Positions 22,230-33,162 of a DNA stretch of 64,000 bases are shown piece by piece. The first letter of the stretch is position 1, and every line of letters starts with the position of its first letter. The position numbers were made by a program, and so were the translations under genes. The DNA lies in contig CM049992.1 in assembly GCA_016630955.3 (NCBI GenBank), forward strand, positions 62,001 through 126,000. Reading direction: 5' to 3'. This stretch comes from Didymella arachidicola (taxonomy: Eukaryota; Ascomycota; Dothideomycetes; Pleosporales; Didymellaceae). Below the pieces are notes generated by a model that made no database searches, had not been told where the DNA came from, and worked only from the letters and a program-made list of their open reading frames with translations.

Positions 22230-23065
22230 TTACAGCATACCCCAAGCCAACAGACCCGCGAAAAGCCCAGTACCAGCCATAGGCGTCAACATACTTCCAG
22301 CACCCGTGCTAGACGAGGGCGTCGCAGCAGTGCTCGAGTTCGTAGTCGACTGCTCCAGGTTGCCGACATGCTGGGCACCCACACCAGTACCATTGACACA
22401 CTGATCATCAGCGAGCAGCTGAGCGGTCGAGTTGAACACGATATCTGCGCACTATCACCGTTAGCCCCGTCCCTGATCAAATGTCGTGCATTAATGCCAC
22501 TTACGTTGTACAACGCACTCCCTGAGTGCGCTAGCTGGATAACCTGCACACTCGCCTCGAGTCCATTGAGTCTCTCGTCCTGAAATCCACTGTATCCAGC
22601 GGCCTTGAGTCCTTCCTCGAGGTTCGTACGCCCAGCATCCTTGAGACAGAGAACGCCGGCACCGGTCTGGTTGAGGTTCTCGACGAGCGAGATGTTGAAG
22701 TTGGTCACGTTGGTGCCGAGACCGAGGTTCACATATGTGACTGAGGAGCTGTGCGAGCCGTTGATCATGACGGAGCCGCCAGATAGCGGCCATTGGGTGC
22801 GGCTTGCAATGTCGGTCGTTTCGTTGACATTAGCGCCTAGATTGGGTCAGACGGAGATCTGGTAAGAAATTCGAAGCATGTGGGTAAGAGGATAGATTCA
22901 ATCGAGGTGCCGTCAACAAGATTCAAAGGTTGACTTACAAGGAAAGATCCACTGGCTGGCGGGCTCCTTGAACGAGTCGCCGCGCCATGCGGGTGCAAGC
23001 AGCTTGTAGTGCGCTGTTGCGCTGCCTGCAAAGGCGGCGATGGCGAGGATAGAGGAGGTGAGCAT
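22230..23065 (-). CDS. BIM1-like (X325-type) copper-binding, GPI-anchored protein (226 aa)
   Basis: Exons 23065-22939, 22836-22505 and 22451-22230 (introns 102 and 53 bp) join in frame. The signal peptide (18 residues, ending GSATA) is followed directly by His19, so signal peptidase would expose an N-terminal histidine. With His71 (INGSHSS) and Asp156 (NCADIVF), the arrangement fits the copper site of the BIM1/X325 family, relatives of lytic polysaccharide monooxygenases. Conserved PC, TQWPLSGG and paired Cys are present. The C-terminus is a Ser/Thr-rich linker and a hydrophobic tail ending GLFAGLLAWGML, typical of GPI anchoring. In Cryptococcus, Bim1 aids copper uptake; whether this protein does is inference. 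Several N-glycosylation sites are visible. Confidence 0.88.
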
Positions 23066-23959
23066 CTTGTATGAACGCTAGTTGTTTCCGGACGGGCCTT
23101 GTAGAGTGGTTTGTTGGACTGGAAGCAAAGACAGGAGCTGCACAATCCTTGATTCCTTCACGAGATGCGCCTTCCTTTTGTACTCTCATTTAGAACATGT
23201 TCACGACTCTCTTGCCCGCTTCCTGTTGCTGCCAGTCCGCAGGCGGTACCCATCCCTGCCGTGGTCCCATCTCTTAGCGATTGGACGCTGATTGTTTCAC
23301 GATGTATTCAAACCCCCAATTGGTTGAAGGGATCTACGAAGGTGTACACTAACCAGGGCAGGTGTTTGTGGCGCGAGCTATAGCTATGACCCGCATAGAA
23401 AGCTGAACAACTTGCTCAAATGCCAAGACAACTTGCTCATCTAGCTTGGCGAACGCAAGCGGTAGGTGCGAAAACGGAAACAAAACTCGCTCATTAGCGG
23501 CTCAGATACTTTTTCAAAATCCCATTGACTCGTGGAACAGGATTTGGCCTGATTTGATTGAGATGGGATCGGGTTTCGATGTACTAGTACGAGAGAAAGC
23601 CACAGGTCGCCTCGTTTCGCAAAAATGTCAGGAAAGTACCGATCCCACACGATTGGGAGGCAGTCAGAGCCGATTCGAGCATCATTTGATTGCCGACAGA
23701 TCTTTTGTTAGCTTTGAAAAAAACTGTTCGTTACTATGTCCGACTGTTTTCTACAGCGCGAGAGGCGTCATGCAGCCTGACAATGGCAATACGCGAATGA
23801 ATATCATGACAACTCCTGAGCGCTGTAGATAAGTCGGCTATCATTGTGAGGGTATCGTGAAGTCGAAGGTCTATGTAATGCGACAACGAAGTTCAGTCAA
23901 AGCTGGAACTGCCAGGAACGCCTATAATGCTGATGTTGGTTTTGGTCTGACATGATCGC
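23066..23959. other. Intergenic between BIM1-like gene and coiled-coil gene
   Basis: About 0.9 kb without a convincing gene. Part should be the promoter of the leftward BIM1-like gene and the 3' flank of the gene ending at 23960. No clear TATA box. Confidence 0.4.
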
Positions 23960-25827
23960 CTAGAACATGCTGCTCTTTTTCTTCTTAAGCTTCTCCGCGT
24001 TCGTCTCGCTGTTGGATCTCAGTCCCCAAAAGCTCTTCTTTGCTTTCATAGGTACCTGGCTGGCCTGAGGCTTCGGAAGTCCATTGCTAAAGAAGCTGCT
24101 TGCACTAGCCGTAGGTCGATGCCCGCCAGGCTGCAAGTAAGGTCCTGCAGCGAACACCGGTTGTGCAGGTACCGGCGCCGGCCGCTGTTGCTGTGGCCGA
24201 GATGGACCAGGCCTTTGGGGCTGAAAGTGCACGGAATGGCGGTGGGGTTGTGGCTGTGGTCTCTGCGGGCCCAGCATATTGGACTGATCGCCGAACTGCT
24301 TCCGCAGCCGCTCCGTCTCCTTGTCCACCTCTGCTTGTTTACGACGGCGTTCCTTTTCCTCTCTCTCCTTTGCCTTCCGTTCGTTCTCGAGAAACTGTAA
24401 AGTCTTCCTCTCTTCTTCCGCTTCAGTCTTGCGGCGCGCTTTGCGAGTTGCCTCCTCCTGCTTCTTTTGCTCGCGGGCCTCAGCTTCCACTGCTGCCTTC
24501 AAACGCGCGGTCTCTGCGTCTAGTTCCCACTGTGCGCGGGGGTCGAGTCGATGAGGTGGCTTGGGATTAGCTTGAGTGGGCTGCTGTTGGCGTTGCGCAA
24601 TTCTTTGCTGTGGTCTTTGCGGCTGTGCGGTACTCTGCTGCGTCCTTGGGGGCTGTTGTGGTCGGGCAGTCTCCTGTTGAGACTGCAGGGGTCGGGACTG
24701 ATTCTGACGTAAGGGAATCTGCTGAGCCTGTGTTTGTAGGGGAGGTAAAGAGGAACGCGGCACGGCACGATTGGCAAAACTGCCTGCGACTGCGGCGGCT
24801 GGCGCTGTAACGGGAGCAGCAGATTGAGTCGTGCCTGCCGACGCCTGAGCTACCTTTTCAGGCGGATACTGGGAGGAGCCGGTATATGGAGGCGGTGGCG
24901 GAGGTTGTGGTGTCATCATGGGCGGTGTGATCCCGGGCCCGACGAGTGGCGAAGATGCTTTTCGTGTCAGAATGCCTCCGCTGTTCTTGCGGCCAACTGG
25001 CTCAACGATGTGAAAAGCCTCCCGCTGATTGCTGATGAACAGGTCTCTGATGACAGCCGCACTGAGCAAGAGTACTACCTCCAGCCCTTTACAATCCTCA
25101 ATCTCAATGCGGTAGAGATTTGGTTCCATAACCGTGAGCTCCTTCAACATTGTGAAGAGAGCGACTGCGATGTCAGGCTCTTTACTTTTCTTCGCCTTCT
25201 TTCCGAGCAAGTCCGTCGACTTGCCAGTCAGATAACAAGTCATATCCTTTCCGTACCTTCCCTCCTTGCGCCAAACAAAATTAACTCGAGGTGTCGTGGC
25301 ATCGGCGGCTGGATCATTCTGCGTGCGATCGAGGGTAGAGGCGCTTGGTGTTCGAAATGTCGTCTGTGGTATGCTGAATTCCCAGCTCTGTGTTCCACTC
25401 CATTTTGATTTCTGTTCCTTCACGATGATTTGTGTCTCGGGGTTGTAGAGTTGAATCGCGAACTGGTCAGGGAAGATGGGCTCGGGCGGAGGTGGCACTC
25501 CGCCATTCCTGCGAATTTCTTCTTGTGAAAGCGTTGGATGAGACCACCCTGGCTTTGCCAACACCTCTCCAAAGAGCACATCAGGGTAGTGCGAATCGTA
25601 CAGGCCTACTGCGTATGTGTTCTTCGCATTGGTGGAGGCGGGGTCGACGTGAGTGAGCGCATACTGCGGCTCAGGCTCGGAGCCATTTTGCGTGAAGAGA
25701 AACGACTCGAGGTGTTTGTTGGCTTTGTCCGTTGCCTTTAGAAAGAAAGCTGGGGTGCATTAGCGGCAGTGTCATCGATTTCGGGCGAGACAAGGCTGAA
25801 CGCACTGGGCAGGTTCTCGTCCAGCAT
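23960..25827 (-). CDS. Pro/Gln-rich coiled-coil hypothetical protein (603 aa, two exons)
   Basis: Proposed exons are 25827-25806 (22 nt, MLDENLP plus one base) and 25749-23960. The 56-bp intron starts GTGCGT, has a GCTAAT branch site and ends CAG; the large exon alone has no ATG at its 5' end. Residues about 1-190 are globular and conserved-looking (GLYDSHYPDVLFGEVLAKPG, FVWRKEGRYGKDMTCYLTGK). A Pro/Gln-rich disordered stretch follows (about 225-345), then a charged coiled coil (about 345-445, ELDAETARLKAAVEAEAREQ onward), a second Pro/Gln region and a basic Lys-rich end (KLKKKKSSMF). I recognise no named domain; it resembles hypothetical proteins of Pleosporales. The first exon is the least certain part. 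Confidence 0.75.
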
Positions 25828-27176
25828 CGCGCATGTCACGTGCTTGCGAGTGGAAGATGTTCTTTAGGTATATACAGGAAGGAGTGTGAAAGCACCGAAA
25901 GGTTAGATCAGATCTGGCCAGCAGATGGAGTTGTGATGTTCAAATGCTCCAATGTTCATGTTGATACGCGTTACGCAGGCGCAGCTCGGACTACCCCTGC
26001 TCTGCGCCCCGCCCGCGCCTTCCCCAAGATCGACATGGAAGCGACGATCCTCTGCTGTTCGGTCGTTTATTCTTAGAGCCAGCCACACCCCGTTCACTTC
26101 AGCCATCAGTCCTCAGCACCACACTTGTCCGTCTCTTGCTCGTTCTTGACGGCATCGAGATTGACAGCACGCATTTTTTGAGCTTTGGTCTCAGCATACG
26201 TGTGCCATGAAGCCTTGTATCAGCTAAATGAAGCTTGCACGACGGTTTCAGGCTGTTTGGTCCTTGCACAGCCTCCTCAGAGGCTCAATATGTCCGACCG
26301 TAGGGCATTGTGCATCGGCTGTTCATCAACGCCTTGCAACGATGGTCTTGACAAGGCAGACTGCGAAGAGCTTGGTCAGGACCATCGTGGCTCCTTGCGT
26401 GATTATGTAGCTGCTAAGAGGAGCGTTTCTCTCATCATTACGCGTCCACAGCTTCCGATCCCCTACAATCACAAGATGTTCCTTCTCTGGGTTGCGCACT
26501 CCATGCTGACCAGTGATCGCTCACAAAATCACAGAGCCCATCGCGTCTCTTCAAAGCGTGGAACAGTAGAGCTGTGCCCAAGACCGTGTTACAGGGTATA
26601 CCTCGCTCTGAAGTGCATTTCTCTCTTGGGAAGGATCCCGTCTTCTGGACGCAAAAAGCTTGTTTGCCCACTATCACGCGGAGTTGTGAATCATCGAATG
26701 GTTTGGCAGGAGTCTATTTTGCTATGAACTTTGGGTAATCCAATTTGTTAATGACGGTGAGCTCCACACCGTAGCGGGCACCGCCTTTCAGCAGACACTT
26801 GAGCACCACGCAAGGTCCCCACCTCAACAATGCCCGAGGCAAACATCGTCAACGAGCCTTTGAGACAGTACAATGACTGAACAACAGTCTATTTCAGAGC
26901 TCAAGGGCGCCCGCGAGTCTCAGACATCGAGCTTCAGGCGCACCGTAGGATCTTACCGCGACTAGGTTTGTCCCGGGTGAAACTCGCTAAAGCGCATCAC
27001 CAAAACTTTTGTTGACACTCCTGGACTGCACTCTTCTTCAACACAAATTTTAGCATCTTCTATCTCGGTATCGCTGGGTTATTCAGCGCACACTTCGGCG
27101 GTTACACAGTATTATACAGTATTACACAGCCTATTCAGCGTTCATTTGCATTCCAACATCCGAGCCCAGCGATATC
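25828..27176. other. Intergenic, about 1.35 kb
   Basis: A long frame at 26185-26727 (+) has no recognisable feature and is judged chance. No other gene signal. The last part has short TATTATACAGTATTACACAG repeats before the small gene at 27177. Confidence 0.35.
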
Positions 27177-27436
27177 ATGAATTCCATACTCAACAGGACA
27201 CTCAAGCGCAAGGCAACACAGGCACAGCTTGCGGTCATTGTACAACCCCAAAAAAAGATCCAGCCATACGTCACAGATGAGGACTTCCGGGTCCCACTTC
27301 AATCCAACGAGACGTCAAACCACACCCGTCCGCTGACCGAGCAAGAATGGGTGAGACTGCACACTTGGAGCTGGCACTAGACCAAATGTCCCTGATTAAG
27401 ATGCAACCCAACTCATTCCAGGACCAATATAAATGA
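27177..27436 (+). CDS. Possible 62-aa protein with one intron
   Basis: Exon 27177-27350 begins MNSILNRTLKRKATQAQL and ends TEQEW. A 71-bp intron (GTGAGA, 27351-27421, ending TTCCAG) leads to a short last exon, 27422-27436, coding DQYK and a stop. Without splicing the frame runs only 9 codons further, so both versions are short. The protein is basic at its start and otherwise hydrophilic, with no signal peptide or domain. Function unknown. The splice pattern and non-random composition support it only moderately. Confidence 0.4.
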
Positions 27437-27566
27437 TCCTCGAGCTTGTTGAGTCTGGATCGGAAGGTCGTGCAGCTCTCAAGGGCTGCCTTATTGCCAT
27501 TATTCCCGGAAGACTCACAGAACTACCCTGGGGGCTCGCGAGCAACGGCTGTGGTCCACCTCGCAG

Positions 27567-28571
27567 TTAAGAGAGTCTGATCCTGTCGTGACTTTCTTTT
27601 AGACGAACAAGGGACACTGGTGGCTTCCCTTCCAATGTCTTTGTCTTCAGCTCGGCGATGCCGGACGCTTCCACAAGACCACGAAGATTCTGGTAGCCAT
27701 AATTCCGCGCGTTGAGATCTGGCGAAACCCTCGCAAGACGAATATCAACTTCAGCAAGATACGCATACTCGGAATCATCGCCAATACTACTAGCGATCGC
27801 CTTTCTCAAGCCTTCTAGAGCAGCTCGATCGAGCGGTCGCGGCTTGCCGAACGGCGTGCGAATATTTCCCGCAGCGTACTTCGCCATGGCAGCGGGTGCA
27901 ATGGGTGTTCGGAACGGTAATTGATAAGCACCAGGCGGTCCACGATCCAGTCGCAGAGGTCTTCCAGGCGGCATCTCCTTGGATCCTGCATCTTCTCCGC
28001 TATCTACAGGCGATTCTTCTTCATCGCCTTCCAGACCGGGCAGAACATCAAAATACACAAACTTGTCGCAGGCGGCAACAAACGCATTGACCGTGTTGCG
28101 CTTGCCGAATCCATACACTGTGACACCTTGCTCACGTATGCGCCCAGCGAGTTGCGTGAAGTCACAATCGCTCGAAACAATGCAGAACGTTGAGAAACGC
28201 CCCGTGTACAGCAAATCCATGGCATCGATGATCATCGCGCCATCTGTCGCGTTTTTTCCGGTCGTGTATGCAAATTGTTGCATCGGCGTGAACGAGTGGT
28301 TCAGCAAGCACTCTTTCCATCCCTTCATCTGATCGCTGGTCCAGTCGCCATATATGCGCCTTACGCTGGCCTTGCCAATGTTGGCTATCTCGGCCATCAG
28401 CCCGCCGATGTGCTTGTACGACACATTGTCTGCGTCGATCAAGACAGCGATATTAGCGTCTGCCATGGTTGCTGAGGGACTGGAGCTGGAGGTGAATGAG
28501 TTTCCTCGTGAGTTGGGTCTGGGAGGGCTGTTTGGTGGTGTTAGGAGAACAGCTGCGTTACTGGACATCAT
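27567..28571 (-). CDS. NYN (PIN-like) domain protein with C-terminal OST-HTH/LOTUS-like domain (334 aa)
   Basis: I take the start at the double ATG 28571-28566 (MMSSNAAVLLTPPNSPPRP); the frame is open 37 codons further upstream. After a Ser/Pro-rich leader, a NYN domain begins at ANIAVLIDADNVSYKHI (about residue 37). The acidic residues DADN, TDGAMIIDAMD and SSDCDF match the metal-binding site of PIN-like nucleases (LabA/DUF88 type). An acidic linker leads to a C-terminal segment (about 250-325: LRKAIASSIGDDSEYAYLAEVD, NYGYQNLRGLVEASG) resembling the RNA-binding OST-HTH/LOTUS fold. The combination suggests an RNA-processing or RNA-decay role; target unknown. Confidence 0.85.
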   Translation of the reverse strand: MMSSNAAVLLTPPNSPPRPNSRGNSFTSSSSPSATMADANIAVLIDADNVSYKHIGGLMAEIANIGKASVRRIYGDWTSDQMKGWKECLLNHSFTPMQQFAYTTGKNATDGAMIIDAMDLLYTGRFSTFCIVSSDCDFTQLAGRIREQGVTVYGFGKRNTVNAFVAACDKFVYFDVLPGLEGDEEESPVDSGEDAGSKEMPPGRPLRLDRGPPGAYQLPFRTPIAPAAMAKYAAGNIRTPFGKPRPLDRAALEGLRKAIASSIGDDSEYAYLAEVDIRLARVSPDLNARNYGYQNLRGLVEASGIAELKTKTLEGKPPVSLVRLKESHDRIRLS

Positions 28572-29324
28572 GGTGGCTCGGCTGGGCTCGCATGTAATTA
28601 TACCCCGTGAAAGAGGGGCTGGCGTAAATTGAGCTTCGTGTTTGGGCCACGACGCCGTGCAAAGCTTGTTTACATAGTACATGGTTGTGGATATCTACGA
28701 ATCCAACTGAAACATAATATCAAGATCTTGTCTCACATCTACGTCTTTGTCCTGACATGGGTGCGTTTGCCAATCCGTTTGCCACACAGAATCGTCCCCT
28801 TTTTTCATTGAACATCAATGTACGGCTTTGCATGAAAGAGCCACTAGGAAACAGAATGCAGTGAGAATGTGTTGGGAGCTCGAACCACCAATGGGAGTTT
28901 TTCATCGGTATCTTGCTATCGATTGACTAATTCACAAAGACCACATAACCAAGCTCACCATTGCATAATCCCGCAAGTCGCATCTATACGCTCGAAGTAA
29001 TTCCACAGTGCCTGACGGATGATCATCACCAGCATCGTCTGCGGGTCGATCCATACTCTAGCGCTGCCACTGGGAGCTTAGTCCAGGCCTTTCCCCACGC
29101 CGTAGCCATGTAGCGTAATCAGTCGCCGCGCAGCGTAACCATAAAACACCATGATCTACAAATCATCGTATTTCTCCCTTCTAGCCCTCACGCCAATGAG
29201 TACTGATCTCGGCATCTGGAATGACGCGTGGCTGCGTACCTGAACCCCATAAACAATTCCCTCCACATATTCCCACTTCCGACCAAGAACACCATCAGCT
29301 ACACTACCACAAAAAACGTCCACT
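28572..29324. other. Intergenic, about 0.75 kb
   Basis: Promoter of the leftward NYN gene and 5' flank of the HsbA-like pseudogene; no further gene seen. Confidence 0.4.
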
Positions 29325-29980
29325 ATGCATTTCTTGACTCTCCTCTCTGTACTCCCAACAGCTCTTGCCCTCGCAGTCCCGCAATCCATACTGCCAACCG
29401 GCCGAACAGTCAAGCAAGACATAATCAACATCTAGAACGCAGTCCTTGATCTCGACGCCACAGTGCAAGCTTATGACGGCTTGCCCTTCCCCACGTAGCT
29501 GGTGGACGGCACACCAGTGTTGCTAGGCGTCGCAAAGATCCACGAAGTGAACTGCGCCGGGTTCCGGCACGCGGTCGCAACCCTCCCATTCAGCATGCCA
29601 GACAGCAATGATGTAATAATCACGGTGAAAGACACTGGTACTTCTCTCCTTTCTTCTCAGCCCACTACTCCAACTCTCCCCATGTCGTTACGGAAATATG
29701 TACACAGTTACTAACGCACGCAGTTAATATCTCGATCCCGGCTGCAACCCTGCACCTGGAAGAGAAACTATCCGCATTCAAAGAGGGGCTGTTGATTCCC
29801 GTGGTGATTGCAAGTTTGACGCTGTTGCTGTCCGATCACGACACGTTCAGTGCTGCGACGCTGGCGAAGGTGAATCCGGGGGTAGGCGAGGCAAAGATCA
29901 AGGAGGGCGCCGACGGAGTTGCCAGTATCCACAATGCGATCCAGGATGGAATATTGTTCTACACTGCGAACGCGGTTTGA
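29325..29980 (+). pseudogene. HsbA-like (hydrophobic surface-binding) secreted protein, two in-frame stops
   Basis: Exons 29325-29637 and 29724-29980 join in frame across an 86-bp intron with a perfect TACTAAC branch site, giving 189 codons before the final TGA. A signal peptide (MHFLTLLSVLPTALALAVPQ) is followed by the helical repeat pattern of HsbA proteins (TVKQDIINI.NAVLDLDATVQAYDG ... KIKEGADGVASIHNAIQDG). Two TAG codons interrupt exon 1 (in ATCTAGAACGCA and in CCCACGTAGCTG), both at places where CAG (Gln) would fit, as RIP-type C-to-T changes would give. HsbA proteins are small secreted proteins that bind hydrophobic surfaces. Everything else in the gene looks intact, so inactivation may be recent. 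Confidence 0.75.
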
Positions 29981-30324
29981 AAGGTTGATGTCACGAACCG
30001 GATGCAAGGGGTTCAGTGTTTAGTACGCGAATGATAATGGGTCAATGTGAGCGAAGAACGAGTGTATTACAAACTTTTATGTGGACTGTAGAAACAGAAG
30101 TAGCCAAGGAAAGTAGTGAGTGATCAGCGTGTAGCTGCTACCATAGGTAGAATCCATGCTCCGAAACGCCGTGCAAATAGCGAGACTCGGTCAAACAAGT
30201 GTAGGCCTGAGAATCGTGAACAATCTGTGGGAAACATGTAGGAAATCCAAGCAATGGTGAGGGTATATCCTCCACGTACTGTAGGTGCCGATTGTGACTG
30301 TACACTATACAAGTCGATACCATC
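29981..30324. other. Intergenic, 344 bp
   Basis: Shared 3' flank of the convergent HsbA-like pseudogene (+) and MFS gene (-). Nothing else seen. Confidence 0.5.
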
Positions 30325-32376
30325 TCAAACGGTCTCTTTGGGCTTCTCGTCCAGAGGCACTACCACCATAGGGTATTCATCAATTCCATCGAAGAGTCCG
30401 GCGGATGGGGTCTGCACAGCGGAATGAGGTGCAGTGGGAGGTGCACTTGCGGCAGGTGTCTGCGGCGCGCTCTTGAGACCGTACTTAGTGTTGAGTTGCT
30501 TGCGCATCTTGTGTTGCTTCTCGCCAAAAGTCATGAGAAATCCAATGCCCGCGAGAACAGCGAAGATGATCCAGACTGCCTTCAAGCTTTCGTTAAAAGC
30601 GTTGACGATCTGAATCTTATTCTCAGCCCCGAAGCTAGCAACGAAAGCTGCAGATGCGTGCTGATAGGCCTGCCCCTTCGCAAGCTGTGATTGAGCAGTC
30701 TTGCTGGGAATAGTATGCAAGAGTGACGTGAAACGGACGTTGAAGATCGCTCCTGGTATGGCGACACCGAAAAGTGAGCCTGTGCCTCGAAGGAAGGCCC
30801 ATGAGCCAGCTGCAGCCCCAGTGCTACTTTCTGGCAGCTTGACCTGGACAGCTGGAAGCATAGTTGAGATAACGATACCAAGTCCTCCAGCAACGACGAG
30901 CTGGAGAATGAGCCAGACAGAAATTGGAGTTGACGGTCCGAGGAATACGCAACAGCTGAGACCAATGGTCATGATGCCAAAGCCCACGATATGCATAGGC
31001 TTGTACTTGCCCCACAGCGACATCAGGGGACCACCGACGGCAGCACACACTACGACGGCCAAAGTCGTAGGCATGACTTCAACTCCAGACCGACTTGGTG
31101 AGGATCCCTTGACAGCTTGGAAGAACGGAGGGAGATAGAATTGAAAGCCATAAGTGACAAAGCCGTGCATAGCCGTCAATGCAAAAGAGATGACGGTCGT
31201 GCGGTTCGAGAATACATGTGGTGGCATGATGGGGTACTTGCAACGCTCGGAGCGTTCCCAGAAGATAAGACCGATGAAGCCAACGACACCCAACACCAAA
31301 GGCGTGACGACGGCCCAGTGCGACCACGGATTCGGCGCTCCTCCGGTACTGAGCGAGATGAGGCACATGACCACCGAAAATGTCAAGAGTACGGTACCCA
31401 GGTAATCCACCTTCTTGAGTTCCCCCAGAACGGAAACTTCCTGGGTTTTCATTCCGCCGCCAACGTCGAGCCAGAGATAAATCATAACGAAGGCGATGAA
31501 GCAGACGGGCATGTTGATGTAAAAGCACCATCGCCAGTTGAGCTCTGCAAAAACGCCGCCAAGGAGAGGACCAAGGCAAGTTCCGATAGCGAACACAATG
31601 TGCTTGATCGCCAGGTAGGGACCACGTTTCCTCAGCGGTACGATATCGCAAAGTATCATCTCTGCGAAAAGGTCGACACCACCGGTGCCCAGACCCTGTA
31701 CGACGCGTCCAAAGATCAGGACAGCGCCAGAATTGGCTATACCGCAGATAGCACTGCCAATAGCGAAGACAGTGACAGCGGTCATCATGGGAATTTTCCG
31801 TCCCCACATGTCTCCAAGCTGACTGTAGAGTGGCTGGAAGATTGTGCTAGCAAGTAGAAAGGCAGTTGCAACCCAGGAGAAGGCTGTACCGAGGTTCAGC
31901 GCTTCAGAAATGGTCGGCAAGGCGGTGTTTGTGACGCTTCCCTCCAGTGCGGAGAGTAGCAGTGGCAGACACATGGCGATGAATGAGCGCCAGAAGCCTT
32001 TAGTTCTTGTCCATTTCTCTGAAGGCGTGCCAGAGTGGTCTGTTGGAAGTGATTTCAAAACTGGACGGAGTGGCCAGTTCTTCTCTGATGTGACACTCAG
32101 GCTGTCGGCGTGCTGTTGTTGGTCAGGATTCAGGCTGAAGCTCACCGATCTGGTATCGGTGGTCGACGGTAACTCCATATTCTTTAGCGAAGAAGGCCTC
32201 GATGGCAAGTCATTGGCAGCTAATGTCACTGAAGACTGGTGGCGTACGAATGTTGCATACGAGGCAGTGGGAGACTGCACAGCAGTGTCGGCGATGGCGA
32301 AGGAATATTGACTAGGACTCGGTGGGATGATCGAAGATCGCCTCGAAGAGGGCGTTGATTGTGGAAAAGGCTGCAT
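30325..32376 (-). CDS. MFS transporter, DHA2-type drug/metabolite exporter (683 aa)
   Basis: Single exon. I choose ATG 32376 (MQPFPQSTP); the open frame extends 20 codons further but without an ATG. A Ser-rich cytosolic N-terminus of about 150 residues precedes roughly 14 hydrophobic segments, as in the DHA2 family. Motif A appears as GDMWGRKIP after TM2 and motif C as GPLLGGVFAELNWRW in TM5. The family exports toxins, drugs and secondary metabolites by proton antiport at the plasma membrane; the substrate is not predictable. The C-terminus is a Pro/Ala-rich cytosolic tail. The gene lies upstream of the FAD monooxygenase on the same strand, with about 0.8 kb between. Confidence 0.92.
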   Translation of the reverse strand: MQPFPQSTPSSRRSSIIPPSPSQYSFAIADTAVQSPTASYATFVRHQSSVTLAANDLPSRPSSLKNMELPSTTDTRSVSFSLNPDQQQHADSLSVTSEKNWPLRPVLKSLPTDHSGTPSEKWTRTKGFWRSFIAMCLPLLLSALEGSVTNTALPTISEALNLGTAFSWVATAFLLASTIFQPLYSQLGDMWGRKIPMMTAVTVFAIGSAICGIANSGAVLIFGRVVQGLGTGGVDLFAEMILCDIVPLRKRGPYLAIKHIVFAIGTCLGPLLGGVFAELNWRWCFYINMPVCFIAFVMIYLWLDVGGGMKTQEVSVLGELKKVDYLGTVLLTFSVVMCLISLSTGGAPNPWSHWAVVTPLVLGVVGFIGLIFWERSERCKYPIMPPHVFSNRTTVISFALTAMHGFVTYGFQFYLPPFFQAVKGSSPSRSGVEVMPTTLAVVVCAAVGGPLMSLWGKYKPMHIVGFGIMTIGLSCCVFLGPSTPISVWLILQLVVAGGLGIVISTMLPAVQVKLPESSTGAAAGSWAFLRGTGSLFGVAIPGAIFNVRFTSLLHTIPSKTAQSQLAKGQAYQHASAAFVASFGAENKIQIVNAFNESLKAVWIIFAVLAGIGFLMTFGEKQHKMRKQLNTKYGLKSAPQTPAASAPPTAPHSAVQTPSAGLFDGIDEYPMVVVPLDEKPKETV

Positions 32377-33162
32377 GATGGGAGTTGAAGCTAGCAGGAG
32401 TAAATCTGTGGAGCGGTCTTGACGAGCTGCGTTCAACTATATGTGCAACTGAACTGCGAAGAAAGTTGCTGGTAGCCAGACAACCAAGAATGTTCGGTGT
32501 TCCTTGTGTGCTCTTGCATATACGAAAAATATACCCACGCATGACGTCCCTTGTGGTACGCTGGGTCAACACTTAAGTACCACCGATGATGCTGCCAATG
32601 GCCGGAATGTCCGGACTCCCATGAACCAGCGTTCACGAAGCCCTCGGAAAAATTCGTCCCACAGATCAAATCCGACGGACCGCGGAATATCATATCGTGT
32701 ACCCAGGATCATGGGCCTAACAAGGGTGCCACGAAGGATCCGGAATGAAGACGATTACTCCATCAGAATCGAGGCCGTTGATAGCGACAGGTGCTGCTCT
32801 ACACATGGCCGAAGTCGGTGGTATAGGGAATGCCATCGAGATTGCGACGGTTGCTGCCCACCAGTGTGGCCGTTTTGTTTGTATACGCTGAACCAAAGCG
32901 GGAAAAGAGATGAGGCTCATTGTGGGTTCTAGATGTTCGATGATCGCCGCAACCCCTGTAAACGATCAAGGGTCTGCTCCGAACCAGCAAAGGCCTTTTT
33001 TCAACCACATCTACAGCGACTAGCAAAGGCTCTTCTCCAACACATCTGCTCCGAATACGGGGTTAATCAAATTACTCAACATTGATAAAATATATTGAGA
33101 AAAGTGCGTAAGCTGCACGTTCGTAGACTTCATCGTCACTACCGAGGGACGTATCATGCGTC
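32377..33162. other. Intergenic, about 0.8 kb
   Basis: Promoter of the leftward MFS gene and 3' flank of the FAD monooxygenase. No gene recognised. Confidence 0.45.

Noticed and set aside
26185..26727. 180-codon plus-strand frame
   Set aside because: No recognisable feature, no splice sites that lead to a better protein, and mixed composition.
31079..31807. 242-codon minus-strand frame inside the MFS gene
   Set aside because: Shadow of the transporter in another frame; Arg/Trp/His-rich with no membrane segments.
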